A DNA stretch of 64,000 bases. It comes from Aquabacterium humicola. GTDB taxonomy: Bacteria > Pseudomonadota > Gammaproteobacteria > Burkholderiales > Burkholderiaceae_C. The translations under genes and the position numbers were made by a program. The notes under the pieces are model-generated. The model made no database searches and had not been told where the DNA came from. It saw nothing but the letters and a program-made list of their open reading frames with translations. Positions within the stretch are counted from its first letter, which is position 1. Each line of letters begins with the position of its first letter. The stretch lies in contig NZ_JARGNB010000007.1 of the NCBI RefSeq assembly GCF_030167915.1, forward strand, positions 124,001-188,000, in the 5' to 3' direction. Positions 50,348 through 59,490 of this stretch are shown here, piece by piece.

Positions 50348-51943
50348 TCAATTGACATTCGCAGCATTGGCTCCGCGAACCAGCGCCAGGATGCGATTCA
50401 GCAGATCGCCTTCGAGCGGCCGACCCTCGAGGATCTCCAGGACCTGCCGGCCCCGGAGGATCTCCGGCAAGGCGTGCATGTCGACGCCGAGGCGGACGGT
50501 GAACAGGGCGCCACGCCGACGCTCGACGATGCGGCGATAGAACGCGGTCCACTCTTCCCGGACCCATCCGGACAGCAGCGCCTGCGGCGTGGCCACCACC
50601 AGCATGGCGCGGGTGGACTTGATAGCGGCGTACAGCGCTTCGGCCCAGCCGAGACTGCCGACGTGCTCGTCGAGATCGCGACCGGAGACGAAGACGCGCA
50701 GCCCACGCGACGCCAACTGGTCCTCCAGACTGCTGACGAACGCCGCGTCCGCGCTCGAGTGGGAGACGAACAGATCCCACCGTTCATCCTCGACCTCGGT
50801 GTGGCCACGTTCGTAGACAAAGAAGCGCCCCAGCAGCGTGCGCAGTCTCTGCTTGAACGAGTCGTCGGGCAGGCGCTCTACAGCCTGCGTCAATTCGATG
50901 CGCACTTCGGCACCGAGTCGGGCAACGTAGGGCTGCAGCAACAGCAGCAGTTCGGCACGCTCGCGCGCGTCGACAACGCAAGCGGCCGCCGAAATCCCGG
51001 CCTTGGACGCGCTCTCGCGCAGCGCGGCTTCATCGGCGAGGCCCCCTACGGTCAACAGGGCGCGGCACCGCAGCGCGTCGTTCTCGAAAGCCGCCGAAAG
51101 GCCGAAGAGCTCGTTGGCAATCGCAGCGCGCTCCGAACGATCGAGCGCGTCGACCGAGGCGAGTAGATCGAAGCGCACCCGCGGATCCGTCACCGCCGCG
51201 GCCCGATCGCGCACGTCGCGCTGCGCCTGCGCAGCGCGCTCGCTCCAGCGTGATGCCAGGCGCGCCAACGCCAGTGCCGCAGCATCGCTGGTCGGCATGG
51301 CCTGCGCCGCGCGGAACGCCGCTTCGAGCGCATCCCCGTCGAGCCCCGGCGCCAGGGCCAACAAGGCCGCCGCGCGCTTGCGCGGCGGCGCCGCCAGTAC
51401 ATCGGCGACAAGGGCGCGTTGCGCCCGCTGCGTGCGGTCTGCCGATCGTCGCAACGCGACCTCGATGCGCAGCGCCGGATCGCGCATGGCCGCACCGATC
51501 GCTCGCAGTTCGCGCTCCAACACCGGTGGCAGGTCGAGAGGCAATTCCATCAAGGCAGCGGCACGCAGCCGCTCCCGCGTGATCGAAGTGACGATTGCGA
51601 CAACCCGTGACCGAGCCGATGCCGGAAGCTTGCGCAAGAAATCCGGACGCATCTGCTGCATGGCACTGAACAGCGTGCGGACGCGCCAGACCGGATCGCG
51701 CAGGGCTGCCACCGCATCGAGCACGGCGTCGATGGTCTTGGCGTCGGCATAGAACGCCATTCCGACGAGCGCTTCGGCGCGCGCCGACGCGCCCCGCGTT
51801 CGCGCCAATGCGGCCAGCGCCTGGCGCACGTTCACGGGCGGGATCTCGGCAGCACTTACCACCGCGGGTTCGAGGTCGCTGGTGCCGGGATCGTGCATAC
51901 GAGCGAGGCGGGTGCGCTGGTGTACTTGCGCTTGCGGGGGCAT
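50348..51943 (-). CDS. TIR-domain protein with helical N-terminal region
   Basis: A 531-residue soluble protein. Residues 1 to about 380 are predicted all-helical, Ala/Arg/Leu-rich, with loose repeats of about 40 residues like HEAT or ARM units. Residues about 387-500 form a TIR domain: WDLFVSHSSADAAFV, the BB-loop region GRDLDEHVG, and GWVREEW, where Glu464 is four residues after the tryptophan as in NAD-cleaving TIR enzymes. An NAD-hydrolysing or signal-producing effector triggered through the repeat region is a reasonable inference; antiphage defence is possible. Starts at 51943 or 51898 are both plausible. It is divergent from an orphan binding protein. Confidence 0.78.
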   Translation of the reverse strand: MPPQAQVHQRTRLARMHDPGTSDLEPAVVSAAEIPPVNVRQALAALARTRGASARAEALVGMAFYADAKTIDAVLDAVAALRDPVWRVRTLFSAMQQMRPDFLRKLPASARSRVVAIVTSITRERLRAAALMELPLDLPPVLERELRAIGAAMRDPALRIEVALRRSADRTQRAQRALVADVLAAPPRKRAAALLALAPGLDGDALEAAFRAAQAMPTSDAAALALARLASRWSERAAQAQRDVRDRAAAVTDPRVRFDLLASVDALDRSERAAIANELFGLSAAFENDALRCRALLTVGGLADEAALRESASKAGISAAACVVDARERAELLLLLQPYVARLGAEVRIELTQAVERLPDDSFKQRLRTLLGRFFVYERGHTEVEDERWDLFVSHSSADAAFVSSLEDQLASRGLRVFVSGRDLDEHVGSLGWAEALYAAIKSTRAMLVVATPQALLSGWVREEWTAFYRRIVERRRGALFTVRLGVDMHALPEILRGRQVLEILEGRPLEGDLLNRILALVRGANAANVN

Positions 51944-52065
51944 CCTAACGAGTCATGGGGGGACGGCACAGGGGCTATGGCCCTGCTTCGCGGCAACGCC
52001 AAGACGCTTGCCGTGTCAACCCGGCGCGAGCATGATGGTCGACCACCCCGCGTCGGCCAAGCGCC

Positions 52066-53085
52066 TTGAACAGCACCGTGAACTGGCCTAGCGCCCAGCG
52101 CCGCACAACTCCGCTCGTCACGTCACGGCGCACGGTTGCGGTCGCACTGGCCGGTGTGGCGCTCGAGTGTTTCGCGGCTGCGCCGGCAAAACGCACGGCC
52201 CCCGCCCGAATCACCTTCCTTGGCGCTGTCGCGCCGCCCCCCTCGCCACCCCCGCAATCACCTTGGGGCGCGTTCTTCCGCGAGCTGAGCGCTCGTGGCT
52301 GGATCAATGGCCGCAACCTCAAGATGGAAGTGCGGCTCGAGAGCGATGCCGACTCGATAGCGCGTGTGTCGGCGGATGTCGTGGCGAGTCGCCCGGACGT
52401 GATCGTGGCCGATACGTCCAGCGCGATCCTTGCGCTGCGGGCGCTGACAACAACCATCCCGATCGTGATGCATCTCGTCGGGCCTCCGGTCGAACTGGGC
52501 TTGGTGGCGTCGCTGCCGCGGCCCGGCGGGAATGTGACCGGTTCGGCCGATTTTGTGCTGCCGATGGTGGCCAAGCATCTCGAGTTGCTGCGCGAAGTTG
52601 TCCCTGGCCTGCGCCGCCTTGGCATGCTGTGGACGCAGCGCAATCCCGCCGTCAGCCTCGTGCACGCCGAACTCCTGCGGCTCGCGGCCGAGGCGGGGAT
52701 CCAGTTCACGTCACTGCCGCTCGCACGCTCCGCAGACCTTGCGGAATCCCTTCGGACATCACGCGAGGCTCAGGTCCAGGCGCTGTACATCCACCCGTTC
52801 CGTGTCCCGGACGAGGCATACGCCTGGGCCAGAGAACACAAGATGCCGACCCTCGGATCGGCGCGCAGGGGCGCGCTGCTGAGCTATTTCGCGGAGCACA
52901 TCGAACAGTACGAGACGAGTGCCCGCTACGTCGCGCTGATCCTCGACGGCAAGTCGCCCGCCGACCTGCCGGTGGTATTGCCACGGCACTTTCGCCTGGT
53001 CGTCAACCTGCGCACGCACCGCGCGATCGGAATCGAACTGCCGGGGAGCTTCAGGATGCGCGTCGACGAGTTCCTCGAAGGGTGA
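52066..53085 (+). CDS. Orphan ABC-type substrate-binding protein (PF04392-like)
   Basis: A 339-residue exported protein of the ABC_sub_bind fold. TSRRTVAVALAGVALECFAA looks like a signal peptide. The mature part begins near RITFLGAV, and FFRELSARGWINGRNLKMEVR, IPIVMHLVGPPVELGLVASLPRPGGNVTG and RHFRLVVNLRTHRAIGIELP are typical. No permease or ATPase gene is nearby; such orphans are common in Burkholderiales. The start is uncertain: TTG at 52066 and GTG at 52078 are options. Its 3' end lies antisense to the end of the chimeric ORF at 52926-53750. Confidence 0.75.
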   Translation: MNSTVNWPSAQRRTTPLVTSRRTVAVALAGVALECFAAAPAKRTAPARITFLGAVAPPPSPPPQSPWGAFFRELSARGWINGRNLKMEVRLESDADSIARVSADVVASRPDVIVADTSSAILALRALTTTIPIVMHLVGPPVELGLVASLPRPGGNVTGSADFVLPMVAKHLELLREVVPGLRRLGMLWTQRNPAVSLVHAELLRLAAEAGIQFTSLPLARSADLAESLRTSREAQVQALYIHPFRVPDEAYAWAREHKMPTLGSARRGALLSYFAEHIEQYETSARYVALILDGKSPADLPVVLPRHFRLVVNLRTHRAIGIELPGSFRMRVDEFLEG

Positions 53086-53750
53086 GGCAGTGGGTCCGAG
53101 TGCCCGCAGCGTCGGCCAGCAGCCGCGCGCTCCCGCAGCGATTCGATCGAGACTTTGGCAGCGTCCACGCCATGCTTGGCGGCAGCCTGCCAATGGCTGC
53201 GAAGGTCGAGATCTTCCGGCCGCAGGCGCGCTTCGATGTTGTCGCCGAACCGCTGCTGGAATTCCAGCATCGGGCCGCCGGAGCCGACCAGGATCAGGCG
53301 CTCGACACGGTCGGGGTGTGCAGCGGCATAGGCCATCGCCAGCACGAGGCGGCCGGCGCCATGGCGCGTGCGCTGCGGCCTCAACCTGTCGGACCCAGCG
53401 GGTCCGCTTCGGCGTATTCGGTCCAGCAGCGTTCCGGTGGCCTTGTACCAGCAGATCGCGTCGTGCGCGCTGACCACCGCCAGCTTGATCTGCTCGGTCG
53501 CCGCCGGGTCGGCCAGCGCGGCCCACTTGGCGCTGTCGCCGGCCTGCTCGAGCTCGACGATGGCCTCGCGCTGGTCCGGGGCGGACTCCCCTTCGATCAG
53601 GGGTCGCGTCTTCGCGAACTTGCGCCGGAACTCGGCGACCACCGCCGCCAGAACCGGACTCGCCGCGCCCCCGGTTTCCAGCACGGCCTCGGCGGCCGTC
53701 AATCGTTGATCGAGCTGGGTGCAGACCTGGTTTGCAATGGCGGTGCTCAT
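52926..53750 (-). CDS. Chimeric ORF: conserved-looking N-terminal part fused to a hydrolase remnant
   Basis: A 274-residue ORF of mixed origin. Residues 1 to about 112 form a helical, charged segment (FRRKFAKTRPLIEGE, LVVSAHDAICWYKATG in parts) that I do not recognise but that has a proper start: ATG at 53750 with GGAAG upstream. About residues 130-215 are the part of an alpha/beta hydrolase that follows the nucleophile elbow. The last 55 residues are Ser/Arg-rich and lie antisense to the binding-protein gene, so they are unlikely to be meaningful. Whether a protein is made is unknown. Confidence 0.45.
   Translation of the reverse strand: MSTAIANQVCTQLDQRLTAAEAVLETGGAASPVLAAVVAEFRRKFAKTRPLIEGESAPDQREAIVELEQAGDSAKWAALADPAATEQIKLAVVSAHDAICWYKATGTLLDRIRRSGPAGSDRLRPQRTRHGAGRLVLAMAYAAAHPDRVERLILVGSGGPMLEFQQRFGDNIEARLRPEDLDLRSHWQAAAKHGVDAAKVSIESLRERAAAGRRCGHSDPLPHPSRNSSTRILKLPGSSIPIARCVRRLTTRRKCRGNTTGRSAGDLPSRISAT
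53105..53370 (-). pseudogene. 3' remnant of an alpha/beta hydrolase gene
   Basis: The translated segment RLVLAMAYAAAHPDRVERLILVGSGGPM, read in parts, followed by FQQRFGDNIEARL and HWQAAAKHG, matches the region after the nucleophile in proline-iminopeptidase-like hydrolases. The nucleophile serine, the N-terminal half and the terminal histidine region are gone. The remnant ends just past the 3' end of the orphan binding-protein gene, suggesting that this is where an insertion or deletion broke the hydrolase. Confidence 0.55.
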
Positions 53751-54017
53751 GGTGCTCTTCCCGTCAATGGAGAACATTCGACGTGCTTGTCGCGAGAGGA
53801 CTCGCGGCGATCGGGCCTTCGCGCCGCCACACCTTAGGCCATCGCCACCGGCAGTCAAGACTGGCGTCTTCACCTTGGTTTCCGTCCTGGGCGACTCGAC
53901 CTGGCCCCACCGCCGCGTCACGGCCTCCCGACAGCACCGATCAAGCCTTCCGATCTGCAGGTCCCTCTGCCCCGGCCGATAAGCAGGACGACACCGCCCA
54001 CCGGAGCGTCCCCGCCC

Positions 54018-55559
54018 ATGAACGCCGCCCTCAACCGCCGCCTGCTGGCCGTCTTCGGCCTGATCATCGCCTTCGTCGCCGCCGCCGGTGCCGTCGCGGC
54101 CTGGTTCACCTGGAAGGCGCAGCACGATTTCCAGGCGCTCTACGCCAATACCCTCGGCTCCGGCGAGCTCGGCAAGGCCGACAGCGCGCTGTGGCAGCTG
54201 CGCTACTCGCTGGCGATGGCCGCGCAGGCCGATGCGGTGGCGGTGCGCAAGGCCGCCGATGCCGAAGCCGGCACCTTCAAGGCGCTCAACGATGCGCTCG
54301 ACCGCTACGGCGCCACCGGCCGCGGTGCCGACGAGGCGCAGGGCCTGGCCGCGCTGCGCGACGCGGTGCAGCGCTACGCGCAGGTGCGGCCGGCCTGGTT
54401 CAAGCTGCGGCTCGACGGCCAGGACGACGAAGCGCGCGCCTATCGCGCAAAGCACACGACACCAACCGGCGCTGCGCTGGTCAAAGCGATCGAGGCGCAG
54501 ATCGATCTGCAGAACCGCGCCGCCGCGGCCGCGCACACGCAGCTGGATGCGCAGGCGTCGCGCGTGCGCCTGGGGGTCATCGCGGCCAGCCTGGTCGCGC
54601 TGTCGGTGGCCGGCGTGCTGGCCGGCTGGATCATCCGCGTGCTGACCGAACCGGTCGCGCACGCCACTGCGCTGGCCCACCGCATTGCGCAGGGCCACCT
54701 GAGCAATCACGTGGCGGCGGGCAGCGGCCCGCTGCGCGGGCTGCTCGACGCGCTGGCGCAGATGCAGGCCAGCCTTGCCGGCACGGTGGCCGCGGTGCGC
54801 GGCAATGCCGACCAGGTGGCCGATGCCGGCAGCGCGATCGCCGGGCGCAACCACGAGCTGTCGGTCCGCACCGAGCAGCAGGCCTCGGCGCTGGCGCAGA
54901 CGGCCTCGGCGATGGAACAGCTGGGCGCCACGGTGCGCCTGAACGCCGACCATGCCGCGCAGGCCAGCCAGCTGGCGCGCGGTGCGTCCGATGTCGCGGC
55001 GCAGGGCGGCGCGGTGGTGGCACAGGTGGTCGACACGATGAAAGGCATCCACGACAGCGCGCGCCGCATCGGCGACATCATTTCGGTGATCGACGGCATC
55101 GCCTTCCAGACCAACATCCTCGCGCTGAATGCCGCGGTGGAGGCCGCGCGCGCCGGCGAGCAGGGCCGCGGCTTCGCGGTGGTCGCGGGCGAAGTGCGCT
55201 CGCTGGCGCAGCGCTCCGCCGCGGCCGCGCGCGAGGTCAAGCAGCTGATCACCGCCAGCGTCGAGCGCACGGAGCAGGGCAGCGCACTGGTCGACCAGGC
55301 CGGCGCGACGATGCAGGACGTGGTGCGCGCGATCCGCCGCGTCACCGACGTCGTCGCCGAGATCAGCCAGGCCAGCGCCGAACAGAGCTCGGGCGTCGCG
55401 CAGGTGGGCGATGCGGTCGGGCAGATGGACCGCACGACGCAGCAGAACGCCGCCCTGGTCCAGCAGAGCGCGACGGCCGCCACCGAGCTGCAGGACCAAG
55501 CCAAGCAGCTGGTGCAGGCAGTGGCTGTGTTCCAGCTCGGCGCCACGGCGGCGCGCTAG
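54018..55559 (+). CDS. Methyl-accepting chemotaxis protein
   Basis: A 513-residue inner-membrane chemoreceptor. TM1 is at about 8-30, a periplasmic four-helix-bundle-type ligand domain at 31-187, TM2 at about 188-211, HAMP to about 265, and a cytoplasmic signalling domain. The hairpin tip is [44 protein letters not shown] in short pieces, the class-36H-like signature common in Burkholderiales. There is no C-terminal CheR/CheB-binding pentapeptide; the protein ends GATAAR. The ligand is unknown. It stands alone. Confidence 0.93.
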   Translation: MNAALNRRLLAVFGLIIAFVAAAGAVAAWFTWKAQHDFQALYANTLGSGELGKADSALWQLRYSLAMAAQADAVAVRKAADAEAGTFKALNDALDRYGATGRGADEAQGLAALRDAVQRYAQVRPAWFKLRLDGQDDEARAYRAKHTTPTGAALVKAIEAQIDLQNRAAAAAHTQLDAQASRVRLGVIAASLVALSVAGVLAGWIIRVLTEPVAHATALAHRIAQGHLSNHVAAGSGPLRGLLDALAQMQASLAGTVAAVRGNADQVADAGSAIAGRNHELSVRTEQQASALAQTASAMEQLGATVRLNADHAAQASQLARGASDVAAQGGAVVAQVVDTMKGIHDSARRIGDIISVIDGIAFQTNILALNAAVEAARAGEQGRGFAVVAGEVRSLAQRSAAAAREVKQLITASVERTEQGSALVDQAGATMQDVVRAIRRVTDVVAEISQASAEQSSGVAQVGDAVGQMDRTTQQNAALVQQSATAATELQDQAKQLVQAVAVFQLGATAAR

Positions 55560-55716
55560 GCAAGGGGCTGTCGCGGCGCGGCCGACAGGCAAAGCCGCGC
55601 GAATGAATCGCGAAAAACTATCGATTGGACGCTGGCGGTCGCGGCACCAATACTCCGGTCCATCAAGCAGCCCGTGAACCTGCGCGGCTGCAGAGGCTCA
55701 GACCGGAGACAAAGCC

Positions 55717-56697
55717 ATGTCGATCAACCGCCGTACCCTCGTCGCCCTTGCCGGCGCCGCCACCTTCCTCGGCGCTGGGGGCGGTGCCTTCGCGCAGGCC
55801 TGGCCCACGAAGCCGATCCGCGTGATCGTGCCCTTCCCGCCGGGCGGCGGCACCGACATCATTGCCCGCGAGGTGACGCAGAAGGTCGCCGGCTCGACCG
55901 GCTGGACCTTCGTGATCGAGAACAAGCCGGGCGCCGGCGGCAACCTCGGCGTCGACGCGGTCGCCAAGTCGCCGGCCGACGGCTACACCATCGTGCTGGG
56001 CCAGACCAGCAACCTGGCGATCAACCCGACGCTGTACGCGAAGATGCCGTACGACTCGCAGAAGGACCTGGCGCCGATCGTGCGCGTGGCCGATGCGCCG
56101 CTGGTGATGGTCACCGCCACCACATCGCCCTACAAGACGCTGGCCGACGCGATCGGCGCTGCGAAGGCCAAGCCCGGCGCGGTGAACTTCGCGTCGCCCG
56201 GCAACGGCACCGTCGCGCACCTGACGAGCGAGCTGTTCCAGAAGGCCGCCGGCATCAAGACGCAGCACGTGCCGTACAAGGGCGCCGCGCAGGCGCTGAC
56301 CGATGTGATCAGCGGCACCGTCGAGCTCTATATGTCGTCGGTGCCGACGCTGCTGGGCCAGATCAAGCAAGGCAAGCTGCGCCCGCTGGCGGTGACCTCG
56401 GCCAAGCGCGTCGACGACCTGCCGAACGTGCCGACGATCAACGAATCCGGCTTCAAGGGCTTCGACGCCGTCACCTGGTTCGGCTTCCTCGCGCCGGCCG
56501 GCACGCCGAAGGACGTGATCACGAAGCTCAACGCCGAATTCAACAAGGCCCTGCAGCAGCCTGACCTGCGCAAGAAGCTCGGCGACGAGGGCGCGGACGC
56601 GGTCGGCGGCACGCCGGAGCAGTTCGCCGCGCTGATCAAGGAAGAGATCCCGCGCTGGGGCAAGGTCGTCAAGGACTCCGGCGCGCGCATCGACTGA
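55717..56697 (+). CDS. Bug-family (TctC-type) periplasmic solute-binding protein
   Basis: A 326-residue periplasmic binding protein of the Bug family. NRRTLVALAGAATFLGAGGGAFAQ is the signal peptide. The mature protein starts WPTKPIRVIVPFPPGGGTDIIAREV, the family hallmark, with IENKPGAGGNLGVDAVAKSPADGYT and the lid HVPYKGAAQALTDVISG. These proteins bind carboxylic acids and normally serve TctAB transporters or signalling; none is present here. GGAGA precedes the ATG. It opens the organic-acid cluster to 60.4 kb. Confidence 0.92.
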   Translation: MSINRRTLVALAGAATFLGAGGGAFAQAWPTKPIRVIVPFPPGGGTDIIAREVTQKVAGSTGWTFVIENKPGAGGNLGVDAVAKSPADGYTIVLGQTSNLAINPTLYAKMPYDSQKDLAPIVRVADAPLVMVTATTSPYKTLADAIGAAKAKPGAVNFASPGNGTVAHLTSELFQKAAGIKTQHVPYKGAAQALTDVISGTVELYMSSVPTLLGQIKQGKLRPLAVTSAKRVDDLPNVPTINESGFKGFDAVTWFGFLAPAGTPKDVITKLNAEFNKALQQPDLRKKLGDEGADAVGGTPEQFAALIKEEIPRWGKVVKDSGARID

Positions 56698-56790
56698 TCG
56701 GTCGCTTCAGCCCCTGACCCCCCGGCGCCGCACGCGCGCCCTCCCCTTCCAGTTCACGCCGCCGGCCGCGCCGGCCACCAGGAGATTCCC

Positions 56791-57489
56791 ATGAGTCGAG
56801 CCGCCGCATTGCCGGACGTCATCCGCGACATCGAACGTGTCGACGTGGACACGGTCCACGCCGCCTCCGCCTACCCTTCGTCGATCCTCGCCGACGTGGC
56901 CGGCCGCCGCGGCGCGCTGAGCGGCCGCATCGCGCCGCTGGCGCCGTCGATGCGCTTCGCCGGCCCGGCGATCACCGTCGAAGTGCGCCCCGGGGACAAC
57001 TTGATGATCCATGCCGCGCTGGCGATCGCCCAACCGGGCGACGTGATCCTCGTCGATGGCAAGGGCGACCTCAGCAGCGCGCTGATGGGCGAGATCATGA
57101 GCCAGCAGGCGGTGGCGCTCGGCATCGCGGCCGTCGTCATCGACGGCGCGGTGCGCGACAGCGAGGCGATCCGCGCGCTCGGCTTCCCGATGTACGCCGC
57201 GGGCCTCAATCCGAACGGCCCGACCAAGTTCGTGCCCGGCCGCGTCAACCACCCGATCTCGATCGGCGGTGTCACGGTGAACCCGGGCGACCTGGTCGTC
57301 GGCGATGCCGACGGCGTCACGGTGATCGAGCGCGACAAGGCCGCCGCGATGCTGCCGCTGGCGGCCGAGAAGGTGGCCGCGGAAACGAAGCGCATCGCCG
57401 ACATCCAGAGCAAGAAGGCGCTGCGGCCGGGCTGGCTCGACGGTGCGCTGCGCGCGGCCGGCGTGCTGAAGGAAGGGGAATCGCTGTGA
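56791..57489 (+). CDS. RraA-like protein (probable 4-hydroxy-2-oxo-acid aldolase/oxaloacetate decarboxylase)
   Basis: A 232-residue protein of the RraA/HMG-aldolase fold. It has IRDIERVD, RFAGPAITVEVRPGDNLMIHAAL, GDVILVDGKGDLSSALMGEIMS and the catalytic-type VVIDGAVRDSEAIRALGFPMYAAGL, where Arg-Asp matches the metal and oxyanion site of the aldolase branch. Catabolic context favours the aldolase or decarboxylase role over RNase E inhibition. AGGAGA lies before the ATG. Its stop overlaps the next start as GTGA. Confidence 0.85.
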   Translation: MSRAAALPDVIRDIERVDVDTVHAASAYPSSILADVAGRRGALSGRIAPLAPSMRFAGPAITVEVRPGDNLMIHAALAIAQPGDVILVDGKGDLSSALMGEIMSQQAVALGIAAVVIDGAVRDSEAIRALGFPMYAAGLNPNGPTKFVPGRVNHPISIGGVTVNPGDLVVGDADGVTVIERDKAAAMLPLAAEKVAAETKRIADIQSKKALRPGWLDGALRAAGVLKEGESL

Positions 57490-58409
57490 GCGCGGAGAAG
57501 CCGGTCTTCCTGGTCACCGCCGCCGACCTCGCACCGCAGGCGCTGGCGCTGCTCGGCGACTACACGGTGGTCTACGCCGGCAAGACGCCGACCGAGGAGG
57601 ACATCGTCGCGCTGTGCCGCGCGCACGACCCGGTGGCGATCATCGTGCGCTACAGCAAGGTCGGTGCCGCCGCGATGGACGCGGCGCCGAGCCTGAAGGT
57701 GATCTCCAAGCACGGCAGCGGGACCGACACGATCGACAAGGCCGCCGCCGCCGCGCGTGACATCGAGGTCGTCGCCGCCGTCGGCGCGAATGCCGCGGCG
57801 GTCGCCGAGCAGGCGCTCGCGCTGCTGCTGGCCTGCGCGAAATCGGTGGTGCCCCTGAACCAGCGCATGCATGCCGGCCACTGGGACAAGGCGACGCACA
57901 AGAGCATCGAGCTCGAGGGCCGCACGATCGGCCTGGTCGGCCTCGGCGCGATCGGCCTGCGCTTCGCGAAGATGGCCGATGCGATGGGCATGCGCGTGCT
58001 CGGCTTCGACCCGTACGCGAAGAACCTGCCCGCGTATGTCCAGCCGGTGGACCTGGCGACGATCTGGCGCGAAGCCGATGCGATCTCGCTGCATTGCCCG
58101 CTGACGGCCGACAACGCCAGGCTGCTGAACGCGCAGACGCTGGCGGCCTGCAAGAAAGGCGTGCTGATCGTCAACACCGCGCGCGGCGGACTGATCGACG
58201 AGACCGCGCTGCTATCGTCCATCCAGAGCGGCCAGGTCGCCGCCGCCGGCCTCGACAGCTTCGCGGTCGAGCCGATGACCGCGCCGCATCCGTTCCATGG
58301 CGAAGCCCGCATCACGCTGAGCCCGCACATCGGCGGTGTCACCGCCGACGCCTACGTGAAGATGGGCATGGCCGCAGCGCAGAACGCGCTGGCGGTGCTG
58401 CATCGCTGA
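57486..58409 (+). CDS. D-isomer-specific 2-hydroxyacid dehydrogenase
   Basis: A 307-residue NAD(P)-dependent dehydrogenase. The Rossmann motif is TIGLVGLGAIGLRFAKMADAMGMRVLGFDPY in parts; the catalytic arginine is in VNTARGGLIDE, the glutamate in SFAVEPM and the histidine in LSPHIGGVT. The whole resembles phosphoglycerate-dehydrogenase-like proteins found in sugar-acid or dicarboxylate clusters. The GTG at 57486 overlaps the RraA stop. It would interconvert a 2-hydroxy and a 2-oxo acid for the aldolase. Confidence 0.9.
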   Translation: MSAEKPVFLVTAADLAPQALALLGDYTVVYAGKTPTEEDIVALCRAHDPVAIIVRYSKVGAAAMDAAPSLKVISKHGSGTDTIDKAAAAARDIEVVAAVGANAAAVAEQALALLLACAKSVVPLNQRMHAGHWDKATHKSIELEGRTIGLVGLGAIGLRFAKMADAMGMRVLGFDPYAKNLPAYVQPVDLATIWREADAISLHCPLTADNARLLNAQTLAACKKGVLIVNTARGGLIDETALLSSIQSGQVAAAGLDSFAVEPMTAPHPFHGEARITLSPHIGGVTADAYVKMGMAAAQNALAVLHR

Positions 58410-58470
58410 GGCCCGACGGCTTCGTCGGCCGTCGCGCGTATGGCCCATACCGACCATCCTGGAGATGAGC

Positions 58471-59439
58471 ATGCACTTCTTGCCGTTGCGCCGCCTGACC
58501 GTCCTGCTGTGCTTCGCCGCCGCCACGCTGTCGGCCCATGCCGCCTGGCCCGAGAAGCCGGTGAAGATCGTCGTGCCCTACCCGCCGGGCGGCTCGGTGG
58601 ACGTGGTCACGCGCAAGATGGCCGCCAAGCTGCAGGAGCAGACGGGCCAGACCTTCTTCGTCGAGAACAAGCCCGGCGCCACCGGCACGATCGGCGTCTC
58701 GCAGGTGGTGCAGGCGCCGGCCGACGGCTACACGCTGGTCGCCAACGACACCACCTACGCGCTGCTGCCGCACATCTTCAAGAAGCTGCCGTTCGACCAT
58801 GCGAACGGGCTGCGGCCGGTCGCGGCCTTCGTCTTCGCGCCGATGAGCGTCGTCGTGAAGGCCGAATCGCGCTTCAAGACGCTGGGCGACCTGCTCAACG
58901 CGGCCAAGGCCGAGCCGGAGAAGGTGACGTACGGCACCGGCGGCGCCGGCACGACGCCGCACTTCGTCAGCGAAGCGCTGGGCATCGCCGCGGGCGCGAA
59001 GTTCCTGCACGTGCCGTTCAAGGGCGCCGGCGAAGCGACGCTGGGCATGCTGTCGGGCACGATCGACTTCCAGGTGGCGTCGACGCCGGGCGTGATGGGC
59101 CAGGTCAAGGGCGGCAAGGCGCGCATCCTGGGCGTCAGCGGCAGCAAGCGCCTGGCCGCGCTGCCGGACGTGCCGACGTTCGCCGAGGCGGGCCTGAAGA
59201 ACTTCGGCCTGATCAACTTCACCGGGCTGTGGGCCCCGGCCGGCACGCCGCCCGCCGTCACCGACCGGCTGCAGAAGGAGATCGCCGCGGCGATGGCCTC
59301 GGCCGAGATGAAGGCCTTTGCCGAGAGCATCGCGTCGGAGCCCGGCTACTGGGATGCCGCGACCTTCGCGAAGGACCTCGCCGAGCGCACCGTCACCTGG
59401 GGCAAGATCGCGGCGAACACGGCGTTCGAACGGCAGTAA
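58471..59439 (+). CDS. Bug-family (TctC-type) periplasmic solute-binding protein
   Basis: A 322-residue periplasmic binding protein. The signal peptide ends near SAHAA. The mature protein begins WPEKPVKIVVPYPPGGSVDVVTRKM and has VENKPGATGTIGVSQVVQAPADGYT and HVPFKGAGEATLGMLSG. Second Bug protein of the cluster, clearly different from the first. The ATG at 58471 is chosen because GGAG lies six bases upstream; the ATG at 58465 overlaps that site. Confidence 0.92.
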   Translation: MHFLPLRRLTVLLCFAAATLSAHAAWPEKPVKIVVPYPPGGSVDVVTRKMAAKLQEQTGQTFFVENKPGATGTIGVSQVVQAPADGYTLVANDTTYALLPHIFKKLPFDHANGLRPVAAFVFAPMSVVVKAESRFKTLGDLLNAAKAEPEKVTYGTGGAGTTPHFVSEALGIAAGAKFLHVPFKGAGEATLGMLSGTIDFQVASTPGVMGQVKGGKARILGVSGSKRLAALPDVPTFAEAGLKNFGLINFTGLWAPAGTPPAVTDRLQKEIAAAMASAEMKAFAESIASEPGYWDAATFAKDLAERTVTWGKIAANTAFERQ

Positions 59440-59490
59440 GCCTGCAACGCCGGCAATGCCCGTAGCGCCAGAACGACGCGGAGACCGGCC

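Noticed and set aside
50297-53800. Transposase or terminal inverted repeats bounding the TIR region
   Set aside because: No transposase ORF and no matching terminal repeats were seen; the insertion idea rests only on the broken hydrolase.
53751-54017. Small gene between the chimeric ORF and the chemoreceptor
   Set aside because: The frames here are short and without a start and ribosome binding site combination; I see nothing supportable in this 267-bp stretch.
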